A DNA stretch of 64,000 bases. It comes from an uncultured Rubrobacteraceae bacterium. Its GTDB lineage: Bacteria; Actinomycetota; Rubrobacteria; Rubrobacterales; Rubrobacteraceae. Made by a program: the position numbers and the translations under genes. The notes below the pieces were generated by a model. The model saw only the letters and a program-made list of their open reading frames with translations, did no database searches and was not told where the DNA came from. Location of the stretch: contig CADCVE010000015.1 of assembly GCA_902806065.1 (NCBI GenBank), forward strand, positions 59,503 to 123,502, in the 5' to 3' direction. Positions 48,720 through 56,512 of the stretch are shown here, in pieces. How positions within the stretch are numbered: position 1 is the stretch's first letter; each line of letters opens with the position of its first letter.

Positions 48720-50657
48720 TTGTCGCTTGAGAGAGAAACGAGTTTAAAGAAAGCGTCGGGTTTCGCTGGGAGGTTCCTGGGCTACCGCGACTGGGTTTAT
48801 CTGTTCGCTCTGCTGGTTCCGTTCGTCGTTTACAACCTCTTGCTGAGGGCCTCCCAGATTGCTTCGCAGAAGGGAGAGGCTGGGCTCTCTCTGGATCCTG
48901 GTCTGATGCGGTCCGCCGTGTTCTTCAGCCTGGGGTACGCGCTCCTTTGGATCGGGCTCTTCGCGGTGGCGAAAAGGGGGCCTTTGCGCTGGGCCGTGGT
49001 CGGGCTCTTCCACGCGACGACAGTCCTGGTGGTGATAGTGACTACCACTGCCCACCAGTACTTTCTGGAGAACGGCACCACGTTGAACTACGGCACCATC
49101 GCCGAGTGGCTCCCGAAGTTCCAAGAGATCATACCCATCCTAACTCGCGACATCCCGCCCCTGGCCTTGGTGCTGCTCGCGGTTGCCCTTCTCTATGCGA
49201 TCCTGGGACCATGGGTCGTGACGAGTGCCGCCGGGTGGTGGAGAGGATGGCCGCGGAGATCCCAGGAGACGACGGCCGGAGTCCCCTTCTGGGGCTCCCT
49301 CGGGTTCTGGCTCCTGGCGCTCGGGTTTGGCGCGCTCTCGCTAATGGTTAGCTCCGATCCCGCCGCCGGTATCGGCAAGTCGTTTGCCAGGGACCCTTTC
49401 GTCAACGTGGTCCTGACCGGGGTTCAGGAGGCGACCGCCGAGTCGTATGTCCCGGGTGCCGCTGCGCCGTCGAGTTCGGTCGCGGATACCAGCCTCGCGC
49501 CGACCTCCGAGACCGAAAAGCGTAACGTCGTCCTGATCCACCTGGAGTCCACCCGCGCGCAGTCCGTAACGCCGTACAACAAGGATCTCGAGACGACGCC
49601 GTTCCTGGACGAGCTGGCCGGAAGCAGCCTCCTCGCAGAGCGGGCCTACACGACCGTCCCTCGCTCCTCTAAGGCGAGCGTCTCGGTCAACTGCGGGGTT
49701 GAGCCGCCACTTTACCCGGGACCGGAGTTCGAGCCGGGCGGCGTACCCGCCCGGTGCCTCGCTACTCTCTTGAAGGAGCAGGGTTACCAGACCGCCTTCT
49801 TCGCGTCCACATTGAACAATATGGACAACTTCGGGGACGTCGCGTCAGGCTTCGGATACGAGGAGATCTACCCGGCAGAGACCATGGACAGGGAAGGCTT
49901 CCAGGTGACGAACACCTTCGGCTACGAGGACGACATCATGCTGGAGCCGAGCGAGGAGTGGCTCAGGGGGCGCGGGAATGAGCCGTTCATGGTCGAGTAC
50001 TTTACGGGCACGGGACACTACGGCTACGAGTGCTCGAACCTCCGCACCGGCTTCAGGGATTTCGCCGAGGACGAGGAGCTAAACCGCTACCTGAACTGCA
50101 TGCCCTACCTGGACTCCTTCGTGGAGAACATCTTCGACCAGTACAAGAAGCTCGGGCTTTACGAGGATACGATCTTCGTCATCTTCGGCGACCATGGGGA
50201 GGGCTTCGGTGAGCACGGCCGCTACCTGCACGGCGACACTATCTACGAAGAAGGCATCAAGATACCGCTCCTTATCCACGACCCCGAGCGGTTTCAGGAC
50301 GGCGAGAGGGTCGAGGGACTATCGAACCAGATCGACATCTTGCCGACCGTTCTGGATATGCTGGGCTACGAGGTGGAGGGCGGTGAGTACCCGGGCTTCT
50401 CGCTCCTGCGCCCCTTACCCGAAGACCGCACCCAATTCTCGAGCTGCATCACCGACCGCAAATGCATGGCGAGTATCAGGGGCGACGAGAAGTACATCTA
50501 CCACTACGACGACCAGCCCGATGAGGTCTTTGATCTCTCCGAAGATCCCCTGGAGACGAACGACCTGGCAGATCAGTACACTTCCGGGGAGTTGGAGAGT
50601 CGGCGGCGCGAACTCCTGGAGTGGAGCTCCAGCGTGAACGACTTCTACAGCAAGTAA
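48720..50657 (+). CDS. LtaS-like sulfatase family membrane protein
   Basis: A 645-residue protein with five N-terminal membrane helices (about residues 25-230) followed by an extracellular alkaline-phosphatase/sulfatase domain. The domain begins VVLIHLESTRAQSVTPYNKD (metal site). A probable nucleophile segment is TTVPRSSKASVSVNCG, and FVIFGDHGEGFGEHGRYLHG is the second metal site. This is the architecture of lipoteichoic-acid synthases and related phosphoglycerol transferases. Whether the cell makes LTA is not shown. The TTG start has no ribosome site; TAGAAT (48705-48710) ends nine bases upstream, giving a near-leaderless transcript. Confidence 0.87.
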   Translation: MSLERETSLKKASGFAGRFLGYRDWVYLFALLVPFVVYNLLLRASQIASQKGEAGLSLDPGLMRSAVFFSLGYALLWIGLFAVAKRGPLRWAVVGLFHATTVLVVIVTTTAHQYFLENGTTLNYGTIAEWLPKFQEIIPILTRDIPPLALVLLAVALLYAILGPWVVTSAAGWWRGWPRRSQETTAGVPFWGSLGFWLLALGFGALSLMVSSDPAAGIGKSFARDPFVNVVLTGVQEATAESYVPGAAAPSSSVADTSLAPTSETEKRNVVLIHLESTRAQSVTPYNKDLETTPFLDELAGSSLLAERAYTTVPRSSKASVSVNCGVEPPLYPGPEFEPGGVPARCLATLLKEQGYQTAFFASTLNNMDNFGDVASGFGYEEIYPAETMDREGFQVTNTFGYEDDIMLEPSEEWLRGRGNEPFMVEYFTGTGHYGYECSNLRTGFRDFAEDEELNRYLNCMPYLDSFVENIFDQYKKLGLYEDTIFVIFGDHGEGFGEHGRYLHGDTIYEEGIKIPLLIHDPERFQDGERVEGLSNQIDILPTVLDMLGYEVEGGEYPGFSLLRPLPEDRTQFSSCITDRKCMASIRGDEKYIYHYDDQPDEVFDLSEDPLETNDLADQYTSGELESRRRELLEWSSSVNDFYSK

Positions 50658-50665
50658 CCGCCACT

Positions 50666-51358
50666 TCAGGCGAGCAACAGGTACCAAACGCCGAGCAGGA
50701 CGACTTCGAGGCCGAAGGCTATGAGGACGGGGGTCGCGGCGGTGAGCTTCTTTTGGGCGTAGACCGAGGGGGCCATGAGGTAGCCGAAGACCAGGCCGCC
50801 GATGAGGCCCCCGATATGGGCGGTGTTGCTGACGTTTGGGATCGTGGCGCCGAGGAACAGGTTGAGGGCGGTCAGGATCAGGAGCTGGCGGATGATCGGG
50901 TTGCTCGTCGAGAAGGTGCCGCGCCTTATGGCGAACCCGAATACGCCGCCCAACAGTCCGAAGATTGCGCCCGACGCTCCTACGGCCTGGGCGTCAAAGG
51001 CCCCGAAGTAGAGGAACGCGAGGCCCCCGGCGATGCCACTGATCAGGTAGAGCGCGAGGAAGCGGCTCCGCCCGAAGGTGACCTCCGCGAAGGCCCCGAG
51101 GAAGTACAGCGAGAGCATGTTCAGCGCGAGGTGTATGAAGCTCGAGTGCATAAAGGCGCTCGTTAGCAGACGCCACGCCTCTCCGTGCGCGACGAGCGCG
51201 GGGTCAAGTGCCCCCAGGCTCAAGACCTGGCCCGGTTGTTGCACGAGCGCGACGTTCAACGGCACCCCGACGGCCGCACCCTGAGAGGCGACCAGCAGGT
51301 ACACCAGGATGCAGGTGGCGATAAGGCTGAAAGTTACCGGGAGGCGTGAGAGAGCCAA
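50666..51358 (-). CDS. rhomboid family intramembrane serine protease
   Basis: A 230-residue membrane protease with six or seven helices. The catalytic dyad is Ser129 (VGASGAIFGLLGG) and His181 (NTAHIGGLIGGLVFG). Asn80 in HLALNMLSLYFLG completes the oxyanion site. TTG start 27 bases after the stop of the FlgT-C-like gene, so it is probably the second gene of that operon. Substrates would be membrane proteins with a helix-breaking segment; none can be named. Confidence 0.92.
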   Translation of the reverse strand: MALSRLPVTFSLIATCILVYLLVASQGAAVGVPLNVALVQQPGQVLSLGALDPALVAHGEAWRLLTSAFMHSSFIHLALNMLSLYFLGAFAEVTFGRSRFLALYLISGIAGGLAFLYFGAFDAQAVGASGAIFGLLGGVFGFAIRRGTFSTSNPIIRQLLILTALNLFLGATIPNVSNTAHIGGLIGGLVFGYLMAPSVYAQKKLTAATPVLIAFGLEVVLLGVWYLLLA

Positions 51359-51385
51359 GAGGTAAGGGAGACCGGCGCTGGCGCG

Positions 51386-51853
51386 CTAGCGGCGCTGTTG
51401 CTTGATCTCGCGGGCAGCGTCGCCGACCTGGACTTTGGTGATGTCCTCCAGGGGGCCGCCGAGTAGGCTTTCGAGGTCGGGGCCATCGCTGGGGCCGCCC
51501 CCGGTGGTACCGAAGCCCTGGATCTGGACGCCCTCGCCGAACATCTGCCCGAACATGCGCTGAAGGTTCTCCTGCATCTCGGCGAAGCCCGCTCCGCCGG
51601 TGGCCCCGAAGGGCGAGCTGGCCTCGGAGATGCGGGCGACGGCGAGCTTCTCCTTGACCTCGGTGACCTCCGCTTTCGCCTTTATGTCTTCGACGGTGCC
51701 CAGGGTCTCGCCGGTGTCCGGGTCCCAGACCTCCTCGCCTTCGGGAGCGAAGATCTCGAAAAGCATCCCATGGCGCACGCCGTGTGAGCGGCCCCGATTC
51801 AATACTATCTCCCCTTTACCGAGTATCTTCGCAACCTTGCCTTCGACGGACAT
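51386..51853 (-). CDS. FlgT C-terminal-like beta-barrel protein
   Basis: A 155-residue protein starting MSVEGKVAKILGKGEIVLNR, then GRSHGVRHGMLFEIFAPEGE and DPDTGETLGTVEDIKAKAEV. This pattern (G-K-V, V-N-x-G, G-x-x-x-G-M, D-P-x-T-G-E-x-L-G) matches the FlgT C-terminal type domain, usually a small beta-barrel. A Gly/Met-rich region follows. There is no signal peptide and no flagellar gene here, so a cytoplasmic role is likely. ATG with a GGGAGAA ribosome site and TATAAT within a palindrome upstream. The rhomboid gene follows. Confidence 0.75.
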   Translation of the reverse strand: MSVEGKVAKILGKGEIVLNRGRSHGVRHGMLFEIFAPEGEEVWDPDTGETLGTVEDIKAKAEVTEVKEKLAVARISEASSPFGATGGAGFAEMQENLQRMFGQMFGEGVQIQGFGTTGGGPSDGPDLESLLGGPLEDITKVQVGDAAREIKQQRR

Positions 51854-51886
51854 AAGATCTTCTCCCTCTAATCGTTTCTATTCTAA

Positions 51887-51901
51887 AGAGATTATATCTC
51901 T
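51887..51901 (-). promoter_or_regulatory. promoter with palindromic -10 region
   Basis: On the minus strand the perfect palindrome AGAGAT-ATA-ATCTCT contains TATAAT, a consensus -10. A second box, TAGAAT, lies at 51880-51885. The palindrome is a candidate operator that would cover the -10. Confidence 0.45.
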
Positions 51902-51926
51902 CACAACGAAGCCGTCCCGTGCCCGG

Positions 51927-51932
51927 TAGAAT
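51927..51932 (+). promoter_or_regulatory. -10 box of leaderless nfo
   Basis: TAGAAT, then seven bases (CTCCCCT), then the ATG of nfo. No Shine-Dalgarno. Same geometry as several other genes in the window. Confidence 0.5.
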
Positions 51933-51939
51933 CTCCCCT

Positions 51940-52842
51940 ATGACCGAACCAGCGGCACGGCCAGGACTACGCACGAACAGGATAGGACGGCACCTGCCGA
52001 CCTCCGGCGGCCTCGAAAAGACGCTGCGGATTGCGCGGGAGCAGGCGCTGGAGACGGTCCAGATCTTCGTCTCCAACCCCCAGGGCTGGGCCGTCCCCAA
52101 GCCCCGCTCGGACGCTAAAGCCTTCGCCGAAGGCGCGCGGGAGATGGGGCTCTCTCCCGTGGTCGTACACGCGAAGTACCTGATAAACCTCGCTTCGCCG
52201 GACCCGGACCACCGCGAACGCTCCGCCGTGGCACTCGCGGCGGAACTCGTCGCGGCGGCCTCTCTGGGTGCCACCCTCGTCGTAGTCCACTCGGGTAGTC
52301 ACGGAGGAGACGGCGAGAAGAGAGGGATGGAGCGCCTAGTAAAGGGCATTGGCCGGGCGAAGGAGCTAGCGGCGGCTGAGGCCGAATCGGACGGGGTGAA
52401 GCCGGCGGAACTGCTGGTAGAGAACTCGGTTGGGGCCGGTACTCAGCTCTGCTCCACGTTCGATACTCTAGCCGGGGTTGTGGAGGAGGCCGGGGTGCGG
52501 GTGTGTGTTGACACGGCGCATACGTACGTCGCGGGGTATGATCTCTCCACGCCGGAGGGAGCGCGGGATGTCGCGGCGAAGCTTCGGGCGGCGCTTGGAG
52601 ACCGGATTGCTTTGCTGCATTTGAATGATCCGAGGAATGCGCTTGGTAGCCATCGGGACGGACATCAGAGGCTCGGGGAGGGCCACGTATCCACGGATGC
52701 CTGGGTGGAGCTGTTTAGTGGGCTGCCGGGGGTTCCGGTGGTGATGGAGACGCCGTACGCCACGCCGGAGGTTGACGCCGAGCAGGTGCGGCTCGCCAAG
52801 GAGTTGGCGGGTGGGTTGCCGATTTTGCAGAAAGGGGTATAG
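51940..52842 (+). CDS. nfo: endonuclease IV (deoxyribonuclease IV)
   Basis: Cleaves the phosphodiester bond 5' of abasic sites in base-excision repair. The ATG at 51940 is chosen because TAGAAT ends seven bases before it; a GTG at 51919 would place the start inside the -10. The 300-residue barrel carries the tri-zinc site in order: VVVHAKYLINLASPD, LVVVHSGSHGGDGE, LLVENSVGAGTQLC, RVCVDTAHTYVAGYD and LLHLNDPRNALGSHRDGHQR, then VPVVMETPY. This order of metal ligands is the Nfo signature. Its 3' end overlaps the -10 of the following XRE gene. Divergent from the FlgT-C-like gene. Confidence 0.94.
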   Translation: MTEPAARPGLRTNRIGRHLPTSGGLEKTLRIAREQALETVQIFVSNPQGWAVPKPRSDAKAFAEGAREMGLSPVVVHAKYLINLASPDPDHRERSAVALAAELVAAASLGATLVVVHSGSHGGDGEKRGMERLVKGIGRAKELAAAEAESDGVKPAELLVENSVGAGTQLCSTFDTLAGVVEEAGVRVCVDTAHTYVAGYDLSTPEGARDVAAKLRAALGDRIALLHLNDPRNALGSHRDGHQRLGEGHVSTDAWVELFSGLPGVPVVMETPYATPEVDAEQVRLAKELAGGLPILQKGV

Positions 52843-52845
52843 AAT
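52816..52845 (+). promoter_or_regulatory. leaderless promoter of the XRE regulator
   Basis: TTGCCG (52816-52821), an 18-base spacer and TAGAAT (52840-52845), then exactly seven bases to ATG at 52853. The promoter lies inside the last codons of nfo. Confidence 0.6.
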
Positions 52846-52852
52846 ATTTATT

Positions 52853-53161
52853 ATGAAGACCCTGGAGATTCACCCAGCCTCGCAAAAGAAAATCGACCTG
52901 TTGTCGGCCATCGGGGAAACGCTAAGGGCGATACGCACGGGGAACGGTCTGACCTTGAGACAGGTAGCCGAAGGGGCACACGTCTCCATCTCGTACCTGG
53001 CGGAGATAGAGCGTGGTGAGAAAGACCCCTCTTCCCGTGTGCTGGAGAGCGTCGCCGAGAGCCTCGACATCGAGGTAAGAGACCTTCTCCTCCGCATCGC
53101 CACCACACTAGAGCCGGAAACCCCCGCCGCAACACCCGTTCCGGGCAAACTGGCCGCATAG
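52853..53161 (+). CDS. XRE-family helix-turn-helix regulator
   Basis: A 102-residue DNA-binding protein. The helix-turn-helix is GNGLTLRQVAEGAHVSISYL followed by AEIERGEKDPSSRVLESVAE, the standard XRE pattern. The C-terminal tail is short and Pro/Ala-rich, with no dimer or sensor domain. No ribosome site: TAGAAT ends seven bases before the ATG. It stands directly before a P-loop kinase-like gene and a decayed Thg1-like gene, so it may have controlled that RNA-repair pair; this is inference from position. Confidence 0.9.
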   Translation: MKTLEIHPASQKKIDLLSAIGETLRAIRTGNGLTLRQVAEGAHVSISYLAEIERGEKDPSSRVLESVAESLDIEVRDLLLRIATTLEPETPAATPVPGKLAA

Positions 53162-53202
53162 AGTAGTAAAGAAGAAGCAGAGCCCCGCCCGGACACGTCG
53201 GC

Positions 53203-53652
53203 GTGGAGGCGGTCATATTCGCCGGGATTCAGGCCACGGGAAAGACGTCCTTCTACCGCGAACGCTTTTTCGATACCCACCTCAGGATAAACCTCGACAT
53301 GCTGAGAACCCGCCACCGCGAAGAAATCCTCGTGCGCGCCTGCATCGAGGCGAAACAGCCCTTTGTTATCGACAATACCAATCCTTCGACCGAGGAGCGC
53401 GCCCGATACATACAGCCGGCGCGGTGCGGCGGCTTCCGCGTCATCGGCTACTACTTCCGCTCATCGGTGAAGGAGGCGCTCGCCCGCAATGCCCAGAGGA
53501 CGGGTAAGGCTCGTATTCCGGAGAAGGGGATCTTCGGGACCCACAAACGGCTGCGCTTGCCAGATTTCGAGGAGGGCTTTGACGATCTCTATTATGTGCA
53601 AGTGGACGAGTCGGGCAGGTTTATCGTAGAGGGGTGGCTGAATGAGTTTTGA
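53203..53652 (+). CDS. P-loop polynucleotide-kinase-like AAA protein
   Basis: A 149-residue single-domain P-loop phosphotransferase. Walker A is VIFAGIQATGKTSFYRE at the N-terminus. FVIDNTNPSTEERARYIQPA carries the catalytic Asp and substrate segment, and RNAQRTGKARIPEKGIF holds the lid arginines. It ends with LPDFEEGFDDLYYVQVDE. The fold and motifs resemble the 5'-OH kinase half of Pnkp and the small AAA proteins labelled polynucleotide kinase-like. The last codons overlap the ATG of the Thg1-like gene (53642), so the two were an operon. A joint role in tRNA 5'-end healing is inferred. Confidence 0.8.
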   Translation: MEAVIFAGIQATGKTSFYRERFFDTHLRINLDMLRTRHREEILVRACIEAKQPFVIDNTNPSTEERARYIQPARCGGFRVIGYYFRSSVKEALARNAQRTGKARIPEKGIFGTHKRLRLPDFEEGFDDLYYVQVDESGRFIVEGWLNEF

Positions 53653-54381
53653 TGAGTTGGACGGGGGATGCGCGTCTTTGTGACGGCTCACGACCATTAT
53701 GTCCTACCGGGTATCCACGTGGTCACGATGATAGATGGCCGGAACTTTATCCGGCTCACCACGAAGTTTCATTCGTTTGAGGCGCTATATGTGAGACTTG
53801 CCGTGGTTGTATGCTTGCTACTATCGCCCATCTCATGCAGTGTGGGTTCCGGGTAGTGTCCGGGCATACGCAGAGAGATGAGATCTCGCGGCTCTTCCAC
53901 CGCGAGGCGGGGACGTTCGACCGTAAGTACGACTCCATTCTGGCGGATAAAGCGAGCGCGAGTTCTCTCTGCTCCTCAGTGATCCGGCGTGTTTTGACTG
54001 CCGTATCTCTCAGCTCCTGGTCGAAGTAGACGTTCGGGGCTACTTCCGCTGGCACACCGAGGACGCGCACCGCAACGCGCTGAACGCGCACTATTACTAG
54101 AACTCAGGAAGTCGGGGCAAGCAGCGGCAGAAGCAACGGCTGCGCTGCACAGGATGTCGGTGGGGTAGAAAAACGAGATGCTGTTTAGAGCGGGGATTGG
54201 CTTCAACGATCTCCCAACCTGGCAGAAGCGTGGCGCCGGACTTCTCTGGGAGACCTACGAGAAGACGGCGGAGAACCCGATTACCGGCGAGCCGATGACC
54301 GCCACGCGTTGTGGGTTAAAGGTCGAACTCGAGCTACCGATGAAAGGGCGATACGGAAACTTCATCGTGGCTCTCCTTTAG
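53642..54381 (+). pseudogene. Thg1-like tRNA 5'-end polymerase (tRNA-His guanylyltransferase family), decayed
   Basis: Joining frames reconstructs a Thg1-like protein of about 240 residues. ATG 53642 gives MSFDELD, then after a frame slip RVFVTAHDHYVLPGIHVVTM. IDGRNFIRLT retains a catalytic metal Asp. A second frame has TIAHLMQCGFRVVSGHTQRD, then EISRLFHREAGTFDRKYDSI. A third has SLLLSDPACFDCRISQL, then YFRWHTEDAHRNALNAHYY before a TAG that replaces the expected Trp. The tail LRKSGQAAAEATAALHRMSV has another in-frame TAG (54166), and the end is MLFRAGIGFNDLPTWQKRG, then LLWETYEKTAENPITGE. At least three frameshifts and two nonsense codons make it clearly dead. Confidence 0.85.
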
Positions 54382-54434
54382 CGAGTCCTGCCGAGAAGGT
54401 TGGAGCGCGCACGCCATTCGTGAGGGCGCTCGTG

Positions 54435-55538
54435 CTAGTAGCCGCCGAGGAAGTATGAGAGCAGAACGGTCAGGAAGTTGTAGCTTGCGTGGACCAGAAA
54501 GGTGGCGGTAGTGTTGATGCGCTTGCGCAGGAAGCCGAGGGCGAGGGAGAGGACGAAGATGTTTATCAGGAGCACGCTCGGGCCGTACTGAACGTGAATA
54601 ATGGCCCACAGTACAGAGGTTAGTATGATGCCCAGGCGGGGTTGGAGGGCACCGCGGAACAAGGTCTCTTCTCCGAGCGACGCCCCGATGCCTATAAGGA
54701 GGGCGAAGAGGATCACCGAGGCAGGACTGAGGCCCTCTGGGCTGAAGAGGCCCTCCGAGACCTCTCCCACCTGCTCGAAGAGATCCGGCTGCAGGACGGC
54801 GAAGAGGGCGTCGAAGGCGGTCGAGACCAGGAGAGCGCCGACGATGAACAGGGCGACGATACCGAGCTGGGGCAAGGTAATGGGGCCGTAGCCGAGCCGG
54901 GCGAGGGTCTCCCGGAAGCTGCGCCGCACGCCGATGCCTACGCCGCAGAGGGCGACGACTACCAGGGGCAGTTGGCTGGAGAAGACGATAAAGAACGACA
55001 CCCTTCCGGCCGAAGCCAGTGTAGATCTCGCTCCTTCCGGCTCCAGTGCGAAGACCAGAAGGAAGACCGCGTTGATCGCGAAGATATTGACGAACGCCCA
55101 GAGCGCGAAGAAGGTAGGGGGATCTGACCACCAACCATCTGCGTCCTCGCTAATAGAGTACCGGTCAGTGGAGCTTGCCAGGGAATCCTGAACTACACTA
55201 TCTTCGCCGTGGCGAGCGGTTGCGTTGTAACGTTGTCGGGCGACTCTTCGGATCGGTGGAATGCAGAGGCCGATCCCGGCGACTCCGGCGAGCAGGATGA
55301 TGGCGCCGGAGCCCACGATAAGCCCTGTTGAGGCTTCGGAGGAGGGGACGGCGTCTGAGACGCCCACGAGCGCGACTACCGCGCCCAACGCCGCCACCAG
55401 AAAAGAGGCGAATAGGACGCTGACGATCAGACTGACCTCTGCCCCCCGGTTCTTGCGACCCCATTGCGCCAGAAGCGACAACCCTCCAAAGAAGAGGATG
55501 ATAAGCAAGGCCTGGAGCAGGGCGCCTAATTCCTCCAT
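54435..55538 (-). CDS. CPBP family intramembrane metalloprotease (second copy)
   Basis: A 367-residue polytopic membrane protein with about nine helices. CPBP motifs are GASLGEETLFRGALQPRLG (EExxxR), VLWAIIHVQYGPSVLL (first His) and FLVHASYNFLTVLLS (second His/Asn). The N-terminal third holds three helices and a polar loop (RYNATARHGEDSVVQDSLAS). ATG with a GAAAGG ribosome site. It is larger than and not closely similar to the CPBP gene at 40310. Convergent with the Thg1 pseudogene. Its role is uncertain, with membrane-protein or prenyl-protein processing possible. Confidence 0.86.
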   Translation of the reverse strand: MEELGALLQALLIILFFGGLSLLAQWGRKNRGAEVSLIVSVLFASFLVAALGAVVALVGVSDAVPSSEASTGLIVGSGAIILLAGVAGIGLCIPPIRRVARQRYNATARHGEDSVVQDSLASSTDRYSISEDADGWWSDPPTFFALWAFVNIFAINAVFLLVFALEPEGARSTLASAGRVSFFIVFSSQLPLVVVALCGVGIGVRRSFRETLARLGYGPITLPQLGIVALFIVGALLVSTAFDALFAVLQPDLFEQVGEVSEGLFSPEGLSPASVILFALLIGIGASLGEETLFRGALQPRLGIILTSVLWAIIHVQYGPSVLLINIFVLSLALGFLRKRINTTATFLVHASYNFLTVLLSYFLGGY

Positions 55539-55587
55539 ACGAGAACCTTTCTAGAGACGACGAGCAGGCCCCGAGAGGTTAGCACAC

Positions 55588-55624
55588 CAAAAGGTCCGGT
55601 CCGCGCGTGATCCGCGGCCGGACC
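55588..55624 (-). terminator. terminator of the 56.4-55.7 kb minus operon
   Basis: Minus strand: GGTCCGG-CCGCG and CGCGG-ACCGGACC pair with a single bulge around a short loop, followed by TTTTGG. It lies about 115 bases after the stop at 55739. Confidence 0.75.
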
Positions 55625-55738
55625 CTCCCTGGACCGATGAGAGAGGAGGGGGTGGTCCAGTGCCGGCAGTGTAAATGCTTAATGTTTCAACGACGCTACT
55701 CTACGATGACGTTCAGGTAACGATGGCCGTCGTCCGCT

Positions 55739-56047
55739 TCACGGATCTCGGTTCTCACCGCTCTCCAGACGGTCGAGGATCGGACCCAGAGCCTCGTCGC
55801 GCGCGGCCTCGTACTCCTCGACGCTCCCGGCGTGGCGAGCCAACTCGGCCATCCTGCCGGTGAGGCCGGTACCGCCCCTGACCGCCAGGATTCGCCAGGC
55901 GAGGATGCGGTATGCCTCTTCGAGGGACATATCTCCGCTTCCGCACTGGCTGCTTTCGAGCAGGTCTTCGAGGGCGGCGTGCAGGGCTTCGGCGGTCTTC
56001 AGGGGGAGGTTTAGCTCGACTAGCACTGTGGGTTCGTCGGCGGGCAA
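55739..56047 (-). CDS. hypothetical protein, 102 aa
   Basis: TTG at 56047, two bases after the preceding stop, so probably translated by coupling; frames extending further upstream are only antisense or shadow sequence. The product is acidic and helical: TVLVELNLPLKTAEALHAAL, then EDLLESSQCGSGDMSLEEAY and ARHAGSVEEYEAARDEALGP. No membrane helix or known motif. It shares a transcript with the HTH-like gene before it and is followed by a strong terminator. Function unknown. Confidence 0.6.
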   Translation of the reverse strand: MPADEPTVLVELNLPLKTAEALHAALEDLLESSQCGSGDMSLEEAYRILAWRILAVRGGTGLTGRMAELARHAGSVEEYEAARDEALGPILDRLESGENRDP

Positions 56048-56049
56048 GG

Positions 56050-56397
56050 TTAGCGAACTTTTTCGAGGTAGATGCGGTCTTGGGTGACGACTATCTGGAG
56101 GTCGCCGGGGTTGCGGCTGACGTAGCTGCGCCACTCGTTGTTGAAGACTTCGGACTGGTGGGCGTCTGTTTTGAGGACTATACCTACCTCGTTCTCTTCC
56201 AGGATCACGGGGTGCTCTGAGAGCCGACCGCGACGGACGGGGTCCCGGCGGTAGATCGAGTTGCGCGACCGGAAGCTCTGGACGCTGGAGGGCGTGGTGT
56301 TGAGCTCCCGGGCGATCCACTCGTCCCCCCGCCCCTCGTCTACCCAGTGCCGGATCCTGGCCGCGTGCGGCTTTAACGCTACCCTTCTATTCCCCAA
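56050..56397 (-). CDS. hypothetical protein with N-terminal HTH-like segment, 115 aa
   Basis: TTG start with GGGAGGG upstream. Residues about 12-50 (ARIRHWVDEGRGDEWIAREL, then NTTPSSVQSFRSRNSIYRR) look like a helix-turn-helix that reads short intervals of DNA, similar to homeodomain-like segments. The rest is beta-rich (EENEVGIVLKTDAHQSEVFN, GDLQIVVTQDRIYLEKVR). It leads a two-gene operon with the 102-residue protein. I do not recognise the combination; a small regulator is a reasonable guess but no more. Confidence 0.6.
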   Translation of the reverse strand: MGNRRVALKPHAARIRHWVDEGRGDEWIARELNTTPSSVQSFRSRNSIYRRDPVRRGRLSEHPVILEENEVGIVLKTDAHQSEVFNNEWRSYVSRNPGDLQIVVTQDRIYLEKVR

Positions 56398-56512
56398 GAG
56401 CCCGCCCTCCCCTCATGTTGAAGTCTATCTGCTATACGGGTTATATGTACCACTTCTGAAAATCCGCCGCCACCGGGGCACCTGCCACGAGTACCACGAA
56501 GCCGGACGTGCT

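Noticed and set aside
53756..54091. 111-codon minus-strand ORF
   Set aside because: Antisense to the decayed Thg1-like gene, whose plus-strand frames match known motifs.
55739..56320. Long form of the 102-residue gene
   Set aside because: The first 90 codons lie antisense or out of frame over the HTH-like gene and are Arg/Pro-rich; the TTG at 56047 explains the real part.
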